A stretch of DNA of 64,000 nucleotides from Corynebacterium sp. TAE3-ERU16. GTDB lineage: Bacteria; Actinomycetota; Actinomycetes; Mycobacteriales; Mycobacteriaceae. The position numbers and the translations under genes were made by a program. Positions 1-9,521 of the stretch are shown here, piece by piece. The notes beneath the pieces were generated by a model. That model had not been told where the DNA came from and ran no database searches. It worked only from the letters and a program-made list of their open reading frames with translations. The stretch spans positions 186,001-250,000 of the forward strand of contig NZ_JAHUTN010000002.1 of the NCBI RefSeq assembly GCF_019209935.1, given 5' to 3'. Every line of letters begins with the position of its first letter. Positions within the stretch are counted from its first letter, which is position 1.

Positions 1-1596
1 CATCGTCGAGGCGAAGGTCGAGTGGTCGACGTCGGTGCGCCTCCGTGCCCGGAGCTCCGCGAGTCTCCGTTCCCGGTCCGCGTGCTCTCTCCGGAGTTCG
101 GTACCGGTACCGAGGATCGAGCGGCCGACGAGATTGGCGAAACTGTCGGCGTGCTCGTCACGCCAGGTGTGGAAGCTGTTGATGATCTTCGGAATGTTCC
201 GGCCCTGTCCGATGGTCGGGTCGCCCAGTGACCTCTGGAACCGGTCCGCACCCGCGATGTCGTAGGGAGCGACCGACGACATGTTGATGCGGTTGAGCAG
301 ATGGTGCGGAAGGTCGCGTCCGAAGTGACAACCCGGGCCCGGAACAACGTCGTTGGCGGAGCGCACCACGCGCGCCTCATCCGGGGCGGAGGGAACCTGC
401 ACGGCGACGGGCAATCTGGGCCGTGGGTCCTGTCCGATGCTCCTCGGTTTGCCGTCGATCATCGTCAACGACATGTTGACGTAGGTGCGCCACATGCCGC
501 GCAGTTCCCTGGCGAGCTCGTCATCCCGGACGACACGGGACCGGGGGGCGGAACCCCGGGAACCGGGGTCCACTCCGCGGGGATCACCGCCGACCTGGAT
601 GCGGCTGCCGGACATACCGTAGAGCTTCTCCTGCAGTTTCAGCTCAGCGCTGCGTCTGCCCTCTGCGGTCAACGTCCCGAAGACCCGAACGGGGTGTTTG
701 ACGAAATTGACTGCGAACGTCTTCATGAACGTCCCGATCGCCTTCCCGGCCGTGATCCTCTGGGTACCCTCCACCTTCGGATTGACCCTCGGCCCGCGCA
801 GCTGGTCCCGGTGGTGGTGCATGAACTCGTCGGTGGCGGTCTTCGTGAATTTCTCCTTGTCCGGAGCGTAATCCCCGTAGACGAGGCGTCCCCCGACGCT
901 GGACGCCGGGCGCGGATTCGTTCCGGTGTCCAGGATCCCGAACTTGAGCTTCTGCTGCACCGCCTGGGCGTCGATACGGCGGTAGTAGCTACGGACGAGA
1001 TGGAAGTTGCCGTCCCGTGATCGCGGGAAGTCGTGCGTGGGGTTCCCCTCGATGCCGGACCAGGCCCCGAAAACGCTGGTGACCCCGGCCGCACAGTGCA
1101 GCATGAAGTCCTCCGCGGAACTGTCGACGTCGAAGGTCACCGCGTTGTTGTTGGGCCCGAGGGAGTCCTCGGGGGCGAGCAGGAGATTGACGCAGTCCTC
1201 GAAGACGGGAAGTTCATCGTCCGTTCGGCCGCCCACACGGGTGATCATCAGGTTGGTCCGCGTGATGCCTTCGTCGAGTCCGGCGTTGAAGAACGGATCT
1301 GTCAGCCTGCGGAACATCCGCCGGTTGACGGTCCCGTCCTCCTCGTCCACGACGTTGACACAGCCGAAGCTGATCGTGTCGGGGTGAAAGCGCTGCAGAG
1401 CGTGCTGCAACATCTCCCGTTCAACGAACGGCGTCTCGCCAACCCCCATCGAGGTGACCGTGGAGTGCTGGTCCTCGAAGGTGTCGACGTCGATCCAGAC
1501 GATGTCCTTGACGAGGCCCAGCAGCGCGAAATCCTCGAGGATCTGGCGGACACCGTTGGCGAAGGTACCCCGGGAAATGAGAACCGTCAGTTCCAT
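1..1596 (-). CDS. Unrecognised protein, last gene of the tubulin-like/vWA operon (partial, runs off left edge)
   Basis: An uninterrupted minus-strand frame of 532 codons reaches the left edge of the window with no stop, so the C terminus is missing. The ATG overlaps the TGA of the tubulin-like gene (ATGA), which implies translational coupling. The N terminus reads MELTVLISRGTFANGV and no signal peptide or membrane segment is visible, so the protein is probably cytosolic. The middle is rich in charged residues and the visible end (ELRREHADRERRLAELRARR) looks like a coiled coil. I do not recognise the family. Its fixed place behind the tubulin-like gene suggests it is a partner of that protein; this is inference. 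Confidence 0.8.
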   Translation of the reverse strand, partial: MELTVLISRGTFANGVRQILEDFALLGLVKDIVWIDVDTFEDQHSTVTSMGVGETPFVEREMLQHALQRFHPDTISFGCVNVVDEEDGTVNRRMFRRLTDPFFNAGLDEGITRTNLMITRVGGRTDDELPVFEDCVNLLLAPEDSLGPNNNAVTFDVDSSAEDFMLHCAAGVTSVFGAWSGIEGNPTHDFPRSRDGNFHLVRSYYRRIDAQAVQQKLKFGILDTGTNPRPASSVGGRLVYGDYAPDKEKFTKTATDEFMHHHRDQLRGPRVNPKVEGTQRITAGKAIGTFMKTFAVNFVKHPVRVFGTLTAEGRRSAELKLQEKLYGMSGSRIQVGGDPRGVDPGSRGSAPRSRVVRDDELARELRGMWRTYVNMSLTMIDGKPRSIGQDPRPRLPVAVQVPSAPDEARVVRSANDVVPGPGCHFGRDLPHHLLNRINMSSVAPYDIAGADRFQRSLGDPTIGQGRNIPKIINSFHTWRDEHADSFANLVGRSILGTGTELRREHADRERRLAELRARRRTDVDHSTFASTM

Positions 1597-4500
1597 CACA
1601 GGTCATCGGCTCCATCCAGGAAATCGGTGGTCGGGCTGTCGAATTCGGTCTCCCGGGGGGCCGCACGGAAGGAACTGCCGAACAGGTCACTCTCGGAGGA
1701 CTCCGGTTCCGGTGGCCCCATCTTGTACGCCTCATCGAGCATGAGACTGATCTGCTTGGTCACCTCCGTGATGTCGAAGGCGATGTCCCTGAGGAACGGG
1801 AACCGCACCGCATCGTCACGTTTGCTGATGTCCCCCAGGTTCTTGGCGCCGTAGTTGATCCGCTGTCCCCGCGCGGCCAGATCGCCGGGCATGATCTTCC
1901 GCGCGAACTCGAAGTTCCTGCCGAGCCAGGCCTTCGCCGCCTGCACGCGCTCCTCGGGGCTGACGTCCGGCCCGGTTCCCTGGATCCGGTCCTCGGGCCG
2001 CACCGATGACGCGACACCGGGCAGCGTGCTGGTGGTCTCGTCCGGATAGAGCCCGTCGAACACCCATTGGTTGAGCAGCCGCACGCCCGACAGCACGCGG
2101 GCTCCCCGGGTAGGGGTGGTCCCGTCGTCGTAGAGGCCACGCATCACGGTGTACGGCCGTACCGATTCCATCAGGGGATAGCTTCCGGCCCGCATCCACG
2201 CGAGGGTCGAGGACTCCAGCAGGGCCGGCAGCCAGTCGATCTTGTGCCGGAACCTGCTCGGGGGAGTCAGCATCGGGGCTTCGAAGGCGATCCACGCCTG
2301 GTTGGTTCCGTCGTAGACCTGAACCGGGTTGTCGTCGTCCGTGTCGAGGGTGTTGGGGAATCCGATACGGCCGGTGAGTCGGCCGATGTACCATCCGCCG
2401 ATCAACGCGTAGCGCTCCGCATCCGACATCGGCATGGCGCCCGTCATCGGCCGGGCACGACGCCACTTCCAGAACGCCGGATCCTGACCGTGGGTCGAGT
2501 CCCACTGGGCACGGATCGGTTCCATGACGGAGTCGAACACGATCGGCGCGTAGTTCGGGTAGGAACCGAAGATGTCGATGGAGCGTTCGATGCCCTGTGT
2601 CGAGAGGTTCTCCCGCAGGGGTTCAGCCCTGTTCTCGGGCTTGTAGTGGTCGTATCCACCCGCGACGTCATTCAGCGCCTTCTCGAGGGCGGCGTCACCC
2701 GCGAGCGGGATCTTCGAGAAGTTGAAGTGGTAGCTCACGGACTCGCCGTAGAGACGCTGCACGAGCTCGTTGTTGACCTGTGCGAGCGGCAGTGCCGCGG
2801 TCATCGTGCGCTTGAAGCAGTCGGCCAGGCGCAGGATCCGCTCGTTGCGCTCCGCGTCGGTCTGCGCGTTGTAGATGTAGTCCCGCAGCGACACCGAGAT
2901 GAACCGTTCGAAGGAGTAGTCGCGGCGGAGCACGTAACTGCGCGCCCGCGACAGCACCTGCCTCGGGCTGGCGTGCAGTTCCAGACGCGCCGGTTGGGGG
3001 TCCCGGTTGTCGTCACCTGAGCCGGGGGTGCGCACGAGTTCGCTGGGCACCCAGGGCTCGATGAGAACCAGGAGGTCGTTCGGCGCCTTGTCCGATCCTG
3101 CCGCGGAGTCCCAGTCTCCCGCGACGATGGTGCGCGCCGCCTCCTGCAACGCGGCACTGTAGTCCACCGCGTCGCGGACGCAGGCGAGGACATCCCCCTG
3201 GAACTGCTGCGGGAACGAGCCCACGTCGGTGAGGAACACCTCGTTAGCGGCCTGGTAGAACCGCTCCGGTACGCGATCCATGGACTCATCCGGCCACAGG
3301 TTCGGAACATCGGTCTTCACCTGTGCCGCGCCGAGATTGTCGTCCTTGGTGATCTTCATCGCTGCCTCGAGATTGCGGTGTCCGGCACCGAGTATCTGCG
3401 CGAGCGGGACGAGGAAGGACTTGTCGAAGTCCTCGGCGATGGGCACCATCCGGCGCGCGGTGTTGATGATCGCACTGTGCCGAAGTTGCGGGACACAGCT
3501 CTCGATGATGCGTTCCTCGAAGCCCTGACCGTCCTGGATACGGTTCTTGTTGCCCTGCAACTGACCGCGGAGCTCATCCGACACCCGGAACCCCGGGCTC
3601 GTGGACGCGATGGCACGCAGCGCGTTGAGTGTGTTCTCCCGGAAGTCGTTGCGCAGTTTCTCCAGTAGAGCCGCGGCATAGGGTACGCCGTACCGTGCGA
3701 TCTCGGCCCTGAGGATGTCGAGGAACTTCTCCTGGAGATCATCGGCCTGCGCCCAGTTCCAGAGCCCCTGGTAGAGGATCCCGCCGAGGTCGTTGCCCAC
3801 CTCACCGTTGAGCTGGGCGACGGCACCGTCGATGTCGTGGATCCACTGGTTGCCCGGTCGCCCGTTGGGAGCCGGTATCCGCTCCCGTAGCCGCCCGGCC
3901 ATTCCCTGGGTCCACCGGTTCACCTCCGTGTTGAAACGCCAGTCGAGCCAGGCCGGGACCCGGTCCGAAGGAGGCAGGAGACGGTTGAGCTTGTCCCGGA
4001 TGATGACTGAACGCTTCTCGATGAGCTCGTTGATCTGGGTGTCGCCGTCCTCGGCGCTCGTCTCATCCAGGTGTCCCTCGAGGAGACGCTGCACCGACTC
4101 GGAGGCGAGCCGCTGCGCGGCGTATTCGCCGTACCTGTCCCGCCCCATCGACAGCTGCGCGTAGCCGAAGGACGCCCACGGGATGACGTCCCGGTTGTTC
4201 ACCCCCCAGCCGTATTCAGCCGACTTCATGGAGGTTCCGCCGGTGTTGGTGATGTTGTAGTTGATGAGATCATCCAACGCGGACTGGTCCATCATGAGCG
4301 CCGCCAGTCCACGCCCGAGTGCACGGTAGACGGTTCTCGGCTTGCCGTCACCGAGCAGCGTGCCCTCGACGCCCGCTTTCACTCCGACGGGGAAGATCCG
4401 CTGCAGCGGCATCGGGTTGTGGTTCGCGAGCGGTACACCGAGCGCCCTGAACAGGGTCGCGTCGTCACGGAAGGCGGCCCCGAACTGCGCGGCGGTGAAC

Positions 4501-5213
4501 TCCGCGAAGACGGAGAGAGCGTTCGGGTTGGTGCCCGGGCGGGCCGCGGGATCGAACGACGAGAAGATGTCGGGTGTCACGGCGAACATCGCGATGCGCT
4601 GCGGTGGTATCAGGTCCGCGAGGATCCGGCAGACGTCCAGGGCCATGGATGCTCCTGCGCCACCGGCCATCGAGGAGACGACGAACACGATCGGCTGGTT
4701 CGGTGCATCCCCCTGGTGGAGCTTCTTGTGCAGCAGGCTGACGTCATTCGCCCGGGTCAGTTCATCGACCGCCCGCCCCAGCTGCTTACGGATCTCCTGC
4801 GCCTTGGAGAGGAACAGCATACGGCCGATCCGCCGGTACTGACCCGCTCCCGACGAGATGGCGACACTGACGTCGTCGGGTTCATCGACGAGCCACGATG
4901 AAACGGTGCCCAGCTGTGCCTGACTCCCGATTGTGGCCGTGACCGTCGTGTCGATCGAGTTGTACTGTGCGTGCGCACCGCACGAGATGTAGGAGCCGCC
5001 CGCCTGCGAGACGTTGGGCAACTTGTTGATCGTCTCGCAGTCGAGGGGGACGTCGATGTTGATGAACTGCCAGCCCTTGGGCAGGGTCACCGACGCCGGG
5101 GTCGGGTAGTCGTCCGGGAGACGTTCCGCGAGCATGGACTTGAGCTGGTCCATCATGAATGCCAGGGTCTTTGCGCCCGAGCCTCCGCAACCGACGATGA
5201 GTGCCTTATGCAT
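1596..5213 (-). CDS. Tubulin-like protein (large actinobacterial Tubulin_2-type)
   Basis: This 1205-residue protein opens with MHKALIVGCGGSGAK, a Rossmann-type start with the GGSG loop at residues 10-13 expected in the tubulin/FtsZ superfamily. SSMAGGAGAS near residues 181-189 stands where the nucleotide-binding GGGTGSG signature sits in FtsZ and tubulin. The N-terminal third is therefore probably a GTP-binding tubulin-like domain. The remaining 800 or so residues are helical-looking and uncharacterised, with an acidic tail (FLDGADDL). There is no signal peptide. It lies 54 nt behind the vWA gene and overlaps the next gene, so it is part of one operon. Whether it polymerises or binds GTP cannot be told from sequence. 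It is far longer than FtsZ (about 440 residues in Corynebacterium) and is not the division protein. Confidence 0.75.
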   Translation of the reverse strand: MHKALIVGCGGSGAKTLAFMMDQLKSMLAERLPDDYPTPASVTLPKGWQFINIDVPLDCETINKLPNVSQAGGSYISCGAHAQYNSIDTTVTATIGSQAQLGTVSSWLVDEPDDVSVAISSGAGQYRRIGRMLFLSKAQEIRKQLGRAVDELTRANDVSLLHKKLHQGDAPNQPIVFVVSSMAGGAGASMALDVCRILADLIPPQRIAMFAVTPDIFSSFDPAARPGTNPNALSVFAEFTAAQFGAAFRDDATLFRALGVPLANHNPMPLQRIFPVGVKAGVEGTLLGDGKPRTVYRALGRGLAALMMDQSALDDLINYNITNTGGTSMKSAEYGWGVNNRDVIPWASFGYAQLSMGRDRYGEYAAQRLASESVQRLLEGHLDETSAEDGDTQINELIEKRSVIIRDKLNRLLPPSDRVPAWLDWRFNTEVNRWTQGMAGRLRERIPAPNGRPGNQWIHDIDGAVAQLNGEVGNDLGGILYQGLWNWAQADDLQEKFLDILRAEIARYGVPYAAALLEKLRNDFRENTLNALRAIASTSPGFRVSDELRGQLQGNKNRIQDGQGFEERIIESCVPQLRHSAIINTARRMVPIAEDFDKSFLVPLAQILGAGHRNLEAAMKITKDDNLGAAQVKTDVPNLWPDESMDRVPERFYQAANEVFLTDVGSFPQQFQGDVLACVRDAVDYSAALQEAARTIVAGDWDSAAGSDKAPNDLLVLIEPWVPSELVRTPGSGDDNRDPQPARLELHASPRQVLSRARSYVLRRDYSFERFISVSLRDYIYNAQTDAERNERILRLADCFKRTMTAALPLAQVNNELVQRLYGESVSYHFNFSKIPLAGDAALEKALNDVAGGYDHYKPENRAEPLRENLSTQGIERSIDIFGSYPNYAPIVFDSVMEPIRAQWDSTHGQDPAFWKWRRARPMTGAMPMSDAERYALIGGWYIGRLTGRIGFPNTLDTDDDNPVQVYDGTNQAWIAFEAPMLTPPSRFRHKIDWLPALLESSTLAWMRAGSYPLMESVRPYTVMRGLYDDGTTPTRGARVLSGVRLLNQWVFDGLYPDETTSTLPGVASSVRPEDRIQGTGPDVSPEERVQAAKAWLGRNFEFARKIMPGDLAARGQRINYGAKNLGDISKRDDAVRFPFLRDIAFDITEVTKQISLMLDEAYKMGPPEPESSESDLFGSSFRAAPRETEFDSPTTDFLDGADDL

Positions 5214-5267
5214 AGCGCGTTCCTAATCTGATTGTGTTTGTCTGGATCTCGAGAGGTTGACCGGTGA

Positions 5268-8120
5268 TCAGGGGTGACGCCATTGTGTGGTGTCATCGTC
5301 GTCGCTGGGCGGGGCCTGTTTCCCGAAGTACCGCCCGTCCCCGAACTCTCCGGGGTCACCCGCCGCGGGGCTCTCACCGAAGTCTCCGTGGTAGCCACCG
5401 AAACCACCGGTGTGGTCACCGGAGCCACCGAATGAAGGGGGATCGCCGAAACCACCGGGGTCTCCGAAAGACGGAGAGTCGCCGGCCTGAGGGCCCTCGC
5501 CGAAGCCACCCCGGTAGCCGCCGGAGTCACCGAATGACGGAGAAGCACCGAATTCACCGGGTGCCTGGCCGAAGGAGTCCGGTCCCGCCGGAGCCGCGTA
5601 CGGTTCAGCCCCCTGCATGCGGTCCCGGCCTCCCGATGTGTTCTGTGTCGTGGCCTCCTCGTACTGGTGGTTGAGCAGCTCCACACGCTGAGGAAGGCTG
5701 TTCGCGATGTTCCCGCAGAGTTTGTCCAGTTCCGCCGCGGAGGTGATCGGGAGGCGGGGAAGGATGACCAGGTCGTGGTGACCGGGCTGATCGGGACGTG
5801 CGACGAGGAAGGATGAACCTTGCACGGCCAGGGGCAGCTTCGCCCGCAGGTTCTTCTGGTCACCGTTGGTGTTGACTGACGGTGTCTGCTCGACCTCCAC
5901 ATAGGCCGGCGCGATCGGGTTGGGGTGGAAATGCCTGACCGTGAGCGTGTACGGGCCGGCGGTGACCGTCGTGCCGTCGTGGCCGGGCACCTGTTTGCGG
6001 GACGCGTCGTCGATGTCGATGTGCGGAGCTTCCTGACCGTCGTATGTGGGGTATCCGCTGGTGGTGTCGACGTCGATGATGACGGCGGAGAAGGGTGTGT
6101 CCGGGATCTTCGCCGCGAGCCTGCGCACGAGATAGAGCAGTCCGAGCGGAATGAGCAGTGCCAGCAGGAGTGCACCCATGAGGGCGGCGACGAAGGTCGT
6201 CTTGTTCAACGGCACGGTCACGTTGCCGCTGGCCGGGACGTGGACGATGGCCTCGTTCGTCCCGTCCAGCTTCGACACCTGGATGGGAATGGTTCCCCTG
6301 ACAAGTCCATCTTTCACCTCCGCGACGGTCAGGGTGACGGGGAGCACCGTCTCCTGTCCCTTCTCCAGGCTCAGTGCGTCACCGGCCCCGGTGTGGGCCC
6401 CACCGACCCGGATGTCGCCGAAACCGTCCGGTTCCGAGGTGGTCTCGACGACCGTCCCCTCATCCACCCAGACTTTTCCGGGCCCGGTGACGGGAATGTC
6501 GACCGTGACCGTGGGCTCGGTCATGGTGAACACCACCGTGTCGGATATCTGCGGCATATCGACGGGGGTCACCGAGAGCGGCCGGCTGACCGATACCGGT
6601 GCGAGCTTGGTACCGGGAGTCTCACCGGTACCTCTGGTGGTGATGGAGAGTGTGGCATCAATCACGCCATTGGCGGGGATCCGGTCGATGGCGTCGATGG
6701 GGACATCCACCGGCCTGCCACCCGCCACGTCGATGTTCCTGGCGAGGATGACCGGTTCCGTGGCACCACCCGGGGTGAATGCGATGTCCGCCACGGCACT
6801 GCCGTCGAGTGCGTGTGGTTTACCGTCGGAGCCCACGACGGACAGGGTCAGCGACTGATCCTCACGGACGGCGAGGGAACCTCTGGAATCGTTGTCGCCG
6901 GCGGACGAGGCGAAGCTGAGGCGCAGGTCGGGTTGGATCCGCACCGAGTTGAATACACGACCGTCACCCGATGCCCCCTTGAAACGCAGTTTCCACGCAC
7001 CGGCCCAATCAGCACCGGTCCTGTGCATCTCACCCACAGCCTCCTGAACCGGTGCGGTCGAGGCATTCCAGGTCACCTCCGCGCCAGACAGGGAACCGGA
7101 GTTGGCGTCGTCGAAGACGAGTTCCTCTCCATCGGGACTGACCAGAGCGAGCTGCGCACCCTGCCCGAGATCATCGAGCCCGAGGCCGACGAACCGTACG
7201 GAATCGATGGAATTGTCGAGAACGAAGGTGAAATCCTCGCGGACTCCGGTGACCCCACTGAGATCACCACCCGTGGACAGTGCCCGGTGGAAAGCCGCGA
7301 ACAACGATCCCACGCTGTCCGCGGGGAAGAACGCTCCCCGCCCCGGCAGTGAACCGCAGTCACCACCGGCGGTCATCGCCTCCAGAAGACTGAAGTCCGA
7401 GCGGTTGTCGGGTGTGTCGAGACCGATGCCGACATGGTAGACACCGGCTTTCCGGAGTCTGTCCGCGATCCCGTCGGCGGCGCAGAGCTGTTGCCTGGCC
7501 CGGACATCCGCTTCGGCGGGCCCTTCGGCGGTGAGCGCGCCATCGGTGAAGGTGACCAGAAGCCTGCAGCTGTCGGGGGATCCCGAGCGGGAGAAGTCCG
7601 CGTACGCGCCGTCAATCGCATTCGCGTAGTTCGTGTACTGCTCGCCGGTGCGTTCACGGGCTCCGTCGATGATCTTCGTGACGTCACCGATGCTCTTCGC
7701 GTTCAGCGGCGTCCAGGTGCCGTAGATACCGGCGGTGTCCGACGAGGCGTTGTAGTTCTGACCGAATCCGGCTATCCGGATGTTCGTGGTGAAGCCCTGG
7801 TCCTGCTGCCGTTCCAGCAACTGCTCGACGAAGGACCGGGCCGCGGGGATACGGTTGTGTCCGGCATCCGCACCCGGCCGACCGGGATTGATGGTCCCGC
7901 CCTTGACCTCGTGGATGAGGGATTCCGTCTCATCCATGAGCAGGAGAACATCGAGCGTCCCCTTGGACGAGACGCACGCTCCGAGCTCGGTCAGTGAGTC
8001 ACCCGGGGATCCGGACGCCGGCGGCTGTGCCGGGGCACCGACGGCACCGGAGTACAGAATGCACGCGGCGGCGGAGCCGACAGCTGTGGCCCGACGGAGG
8101 GTGCGGCGGTATTCATTCAT
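5268..8120 (-). CDS. Secreted, membrane-anchored von Willebrand factor A domain protein
   Basis: A 950-residue protein with an N-terminal signal peptide (basic RRTLRR, then a small hydrophobic stretch). The vWA domain begins near residue 56 with LDVLLLMDETESL; DETES at 63-67 fits the MIDAS metal-binding motif DxSxS/DxTxS. A middle region of beta-rich repeats follows, then one membrane segment at about 643-668 and a cytoplasmic domain of about 170 residues. The protein ends in a Gly/Phe/Ser/Pro-rich tail from about residue 840 with repeated SFGDPGGFG-like units. The start at 8120 was chosen over an upstream in-frame start at 8228 because it gives a proper signal peptide and has AAGGA upstream. 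The topology puts a vWA sensor or adhesion domain outside and a disordered tail inside, next to the tubulin-like partner. Confidence 0.8.
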   Translation of the reverse strand: MNEYRRTLRRATAVGSAAACILYSGAVGAPAQPPASGSPGDSLTELGACVSSKGTLDVLLLMDETESLIHEVKGGTINPGRPGADAGHNRIPAARSFVEQLLERQQDQGFTTNIRIAGFGQNYNASSDTAGIYGTWTPLNAKSIGDVTKIIDGARERTGEQYTNYANAIDGAYADFSRSGSPDSCRLLVTFTDGALTAEGPAEADVRARQQLCAADGIADRLRKAGVYHVGIGLDTPDNRSDFSLLEAMTAGGDCGSLPGRGAFFPADSVGSLFAAFHRALSTGGDLSGVTGVREDFTFVLDNSIDSVRFVGLGLDDLGQGAQLALVSPDGEELVFDDANSGSLSGAEVTWNASTAPVQEAVGEMHRTGADWAGAWKLRFKGASGDGRVFNSVRIQPDLRLSFASSAGDNDSRGSLAVREDQSLTLSVVGSDGKPHALDGSAVADIAFTPGGATEPVILARNIDVAGGRPVDVPIDAIDRIPANGVIDATLSITTRGTGETPGTKLAPVSVSRPLSVTPVDMPQISDTVVFTMTEPTVTVDIPVTGPGKVWVDEGTVVETTSEPDGFGDIRVGGAHTGAGDALSLEKGQETVLPVTLTVAEVKDGLVRGTIPIQVSKLDGTNEAIVHVPASGNVTVPLNKTTFVAALMGALLLALLIPLGLLYLVRRLAAKIPDTPFSAVIIDVDTTSGYPTYDGQEAPHIDIDDASRKQVPGHDGTTVTAGPYTLTVRHFHPNPIAPAYVEVEQTPSVNTNGDQKNLRAKLPLAVQGSSFLVARPDQPGHHDLVILPRLPITSAAELDKLCGNIANSLPQRVELLNHQYEEATTQNTSGGRDRMQGAEPYAAPAGPDSFGQAPGEFGASPSFGDSGGYRGGFGEGPQAGDSPSFGDPGGFGDPPSFGGSGDHTGGFGGYHGDFGESPAAGDPGEFGDGRYFGKQAPPSDDDDTTQWRHP

Positions 8121-8185
8121 GTGACTGCGTGGTCCTTCGGAGGTACGTGCGGCGGGTTCTTGACGGGGACGGAAACCTGCGGGCG

Positions 8186-8764
8186 TCACAGTTTGCCCAC
8201 CCAGAGACCGATTTCCACGGCCGACCACACCACCGCCACGAAGAGGAGTACCACGGTCGCGAAGTACACGGCCTGTTTCCAGCTGACAATCTGGTAGAAA
8301 CCGAGCGCTCGGCGCTTTGTGTCGGCGATGAAGTACAGGGACATCGCGGTGATGCCGACGACACCTGCCGCAGCCCAGGCGATGAGGGACATCGCGCGAT
8401 AGGAGGAATCCGTGGGACCCATGGAACTGAAGGTGATGACGCCGGAGAGAATCAGGCTGACGACCGCGAGGACGAGACTCGGAACGAGACTCACGACGGG
8501 GGCCGAATTCTCGCTGATGGTTCCGGACGACGTCCCTGTCGGCACCGGTTCGCCGAAGTCCGCCGAGCCCGTCGTGCCGTAGTCTGGGTAGGAGCCACCA
8601 CTTCCGTACTCCGCCCCGTACGGAGGTACCGCGCCACTGTAATCCTGCGGTTTAAAGTCGGAGCTCCACTCCGAGGCTTCTGAATCCCCCGGGAAGTACT
8701 GTCCACCGTCGGAATCCTGACCGAATCCAGGTGTGTAACCGTACGGGGGCCGGGTTCCGTTCAT
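8186..8764 (-). CDS. Three-TM membrane protein with Gly/Tyr/Pro-rich N terminus, first gene of the operon
   Basis: This 192-residue protein starts with about 88 residues of low complexity (PPYGYTPGFGQDSDGG and similar), then has three hydrophobic segments near residues 90-112, 123-145 and 165-190. The ATG at 8764 has GAAGGAT six bases upstream; an in-frame start at 8875 lacks such support. It is separated from the vWA gene by 65 nt and is the first gene of the operon. The low-complexity segment resembles in composition the cytoplasmic tail of the vWA protein, which suggests the two may associate at the membrane (inference). The family is not one I can name. Confidence 0.75.
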   Translation of the reverse strand: MNGTRPPYGYTPGFGQDSDGGQYFPGDSEASEWSSDFKPQDYSGAVPPYGAEYGSGGSYPDYGTTGSADFGEPVPTGTSSGTISENSAPVVSLVPSLVLAVVSLILSGVITFSSMGPTDSSYRAMSLIAWAAAGVVGITAMSLYFIADTKRRALGFYQIVSWKQAVYFATVVLLFVAVVWSAVEIGLWVGKL

Positions 8765-8869
8765 CGGTGCATCCTTCAGCTTCTGTCGGTGGCGCGTGAA
8801 AACGCAGTACTGAACCGTCCACGTCTGACGGCCGGGGAAACCAGCCCGGTCTTCGACCCAGGCGGTTCT

Positions 8870-8930
8870 CCCCAACTATTTTCTGCATACTCGTACGAAA
8901 ATATCTTATTCCCCTTGTAGCGGTACCGCA
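8870..8930 (-). promoter_or_regulatory. AT-rich stretch, candidate promoter of the tubulin-like/vWA operon
   Basis: The sequence upstream of the three-TM gene is mostly GC-rich, but this stretch is AT-rich. On the minus strand it holds TAAGAT and AAAATAGT hexamer-like elements at a plausible distance from the start codon. No -35 element is convincing. Confidence 0.3.
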
Positions 8931-9465
8931 GTGGCCACTCAGTCATGGGGGTAGATCCCGCTAAATTTCATCGCCGAAATATCCGTACCGACGGCACATC
9001 ACCTGGGGTTGACCGCAGCAGCCATATGGAGAACCTGAGCGGTTGAGGGTAACCCGAAAAAGCCGCATTCCCCCTCTCCCGCCCCGAATTCTGTCCCTGT
9101 GGACCGGTTGCCACCACTGCGACAAGGTCCGCATTTGTGACTTCTCTGTTGCTGCCGAAATCCCGGGGGTCTAGAAAGACGGTCCGGGAAGACCCTGTGC
9201 CCGGAAAACTGGAGGAAGATGAGTAGTGGGCGCTTTCGTTCCGCCGCTCATTCCCGTCCTCCGTCCCCGGACAGAGACGTCACGGATTCTCCCCGGAACC
9301 GGATCGTCGGTCCGGGAGCCCGGGGTGCCGCCTGTCACACCGTGGATCACGCGGCTCCGCAGAGCCACCACCGAAGTCCGGGAACGCCGCCGGGTCCACT
9401 GGTTCCGGGCCGTCCCGGGACAGCACCGTCCCCGGGTTGGATATGACGGGGCCTCAGCGACGCAA
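8931..9465. other. Non-coding stretch between the tubulin-like operon and pit
   Basis: No convincing gene is seen. A short plus-strand frame at 9219-9446 has a GGAGGA ribosome site but its codon use does not show the strong third-position GC of the neighbours. No tRNA, repeat or conserved RNA was recognised. Confidence 0.4.
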
Positions 9466-9504
9466 ACGGGTGGGTACGGCCATCCGAGCCCCGTACCCAC
9501 CCGT
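9466..9504 (-). terminator. Hairpin terminator of the phosphate transporter gene
   Basis: Perfect 14-bp arms (ACGGGTGGGTACGG and its complement) enclose an 11-nt loop, 17 nt past the stop codon of pit. The T run after the stem on the minus strand is short. Confidence 0.75.
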
Positions 9505-9521
9505 CGTACACCTCTAGCCGA

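Noticed and set aside
5925..7352. 475-codon plus-strand open frame
   Set aside because: Antisense to the vWA protein gene, with no recognisable features.
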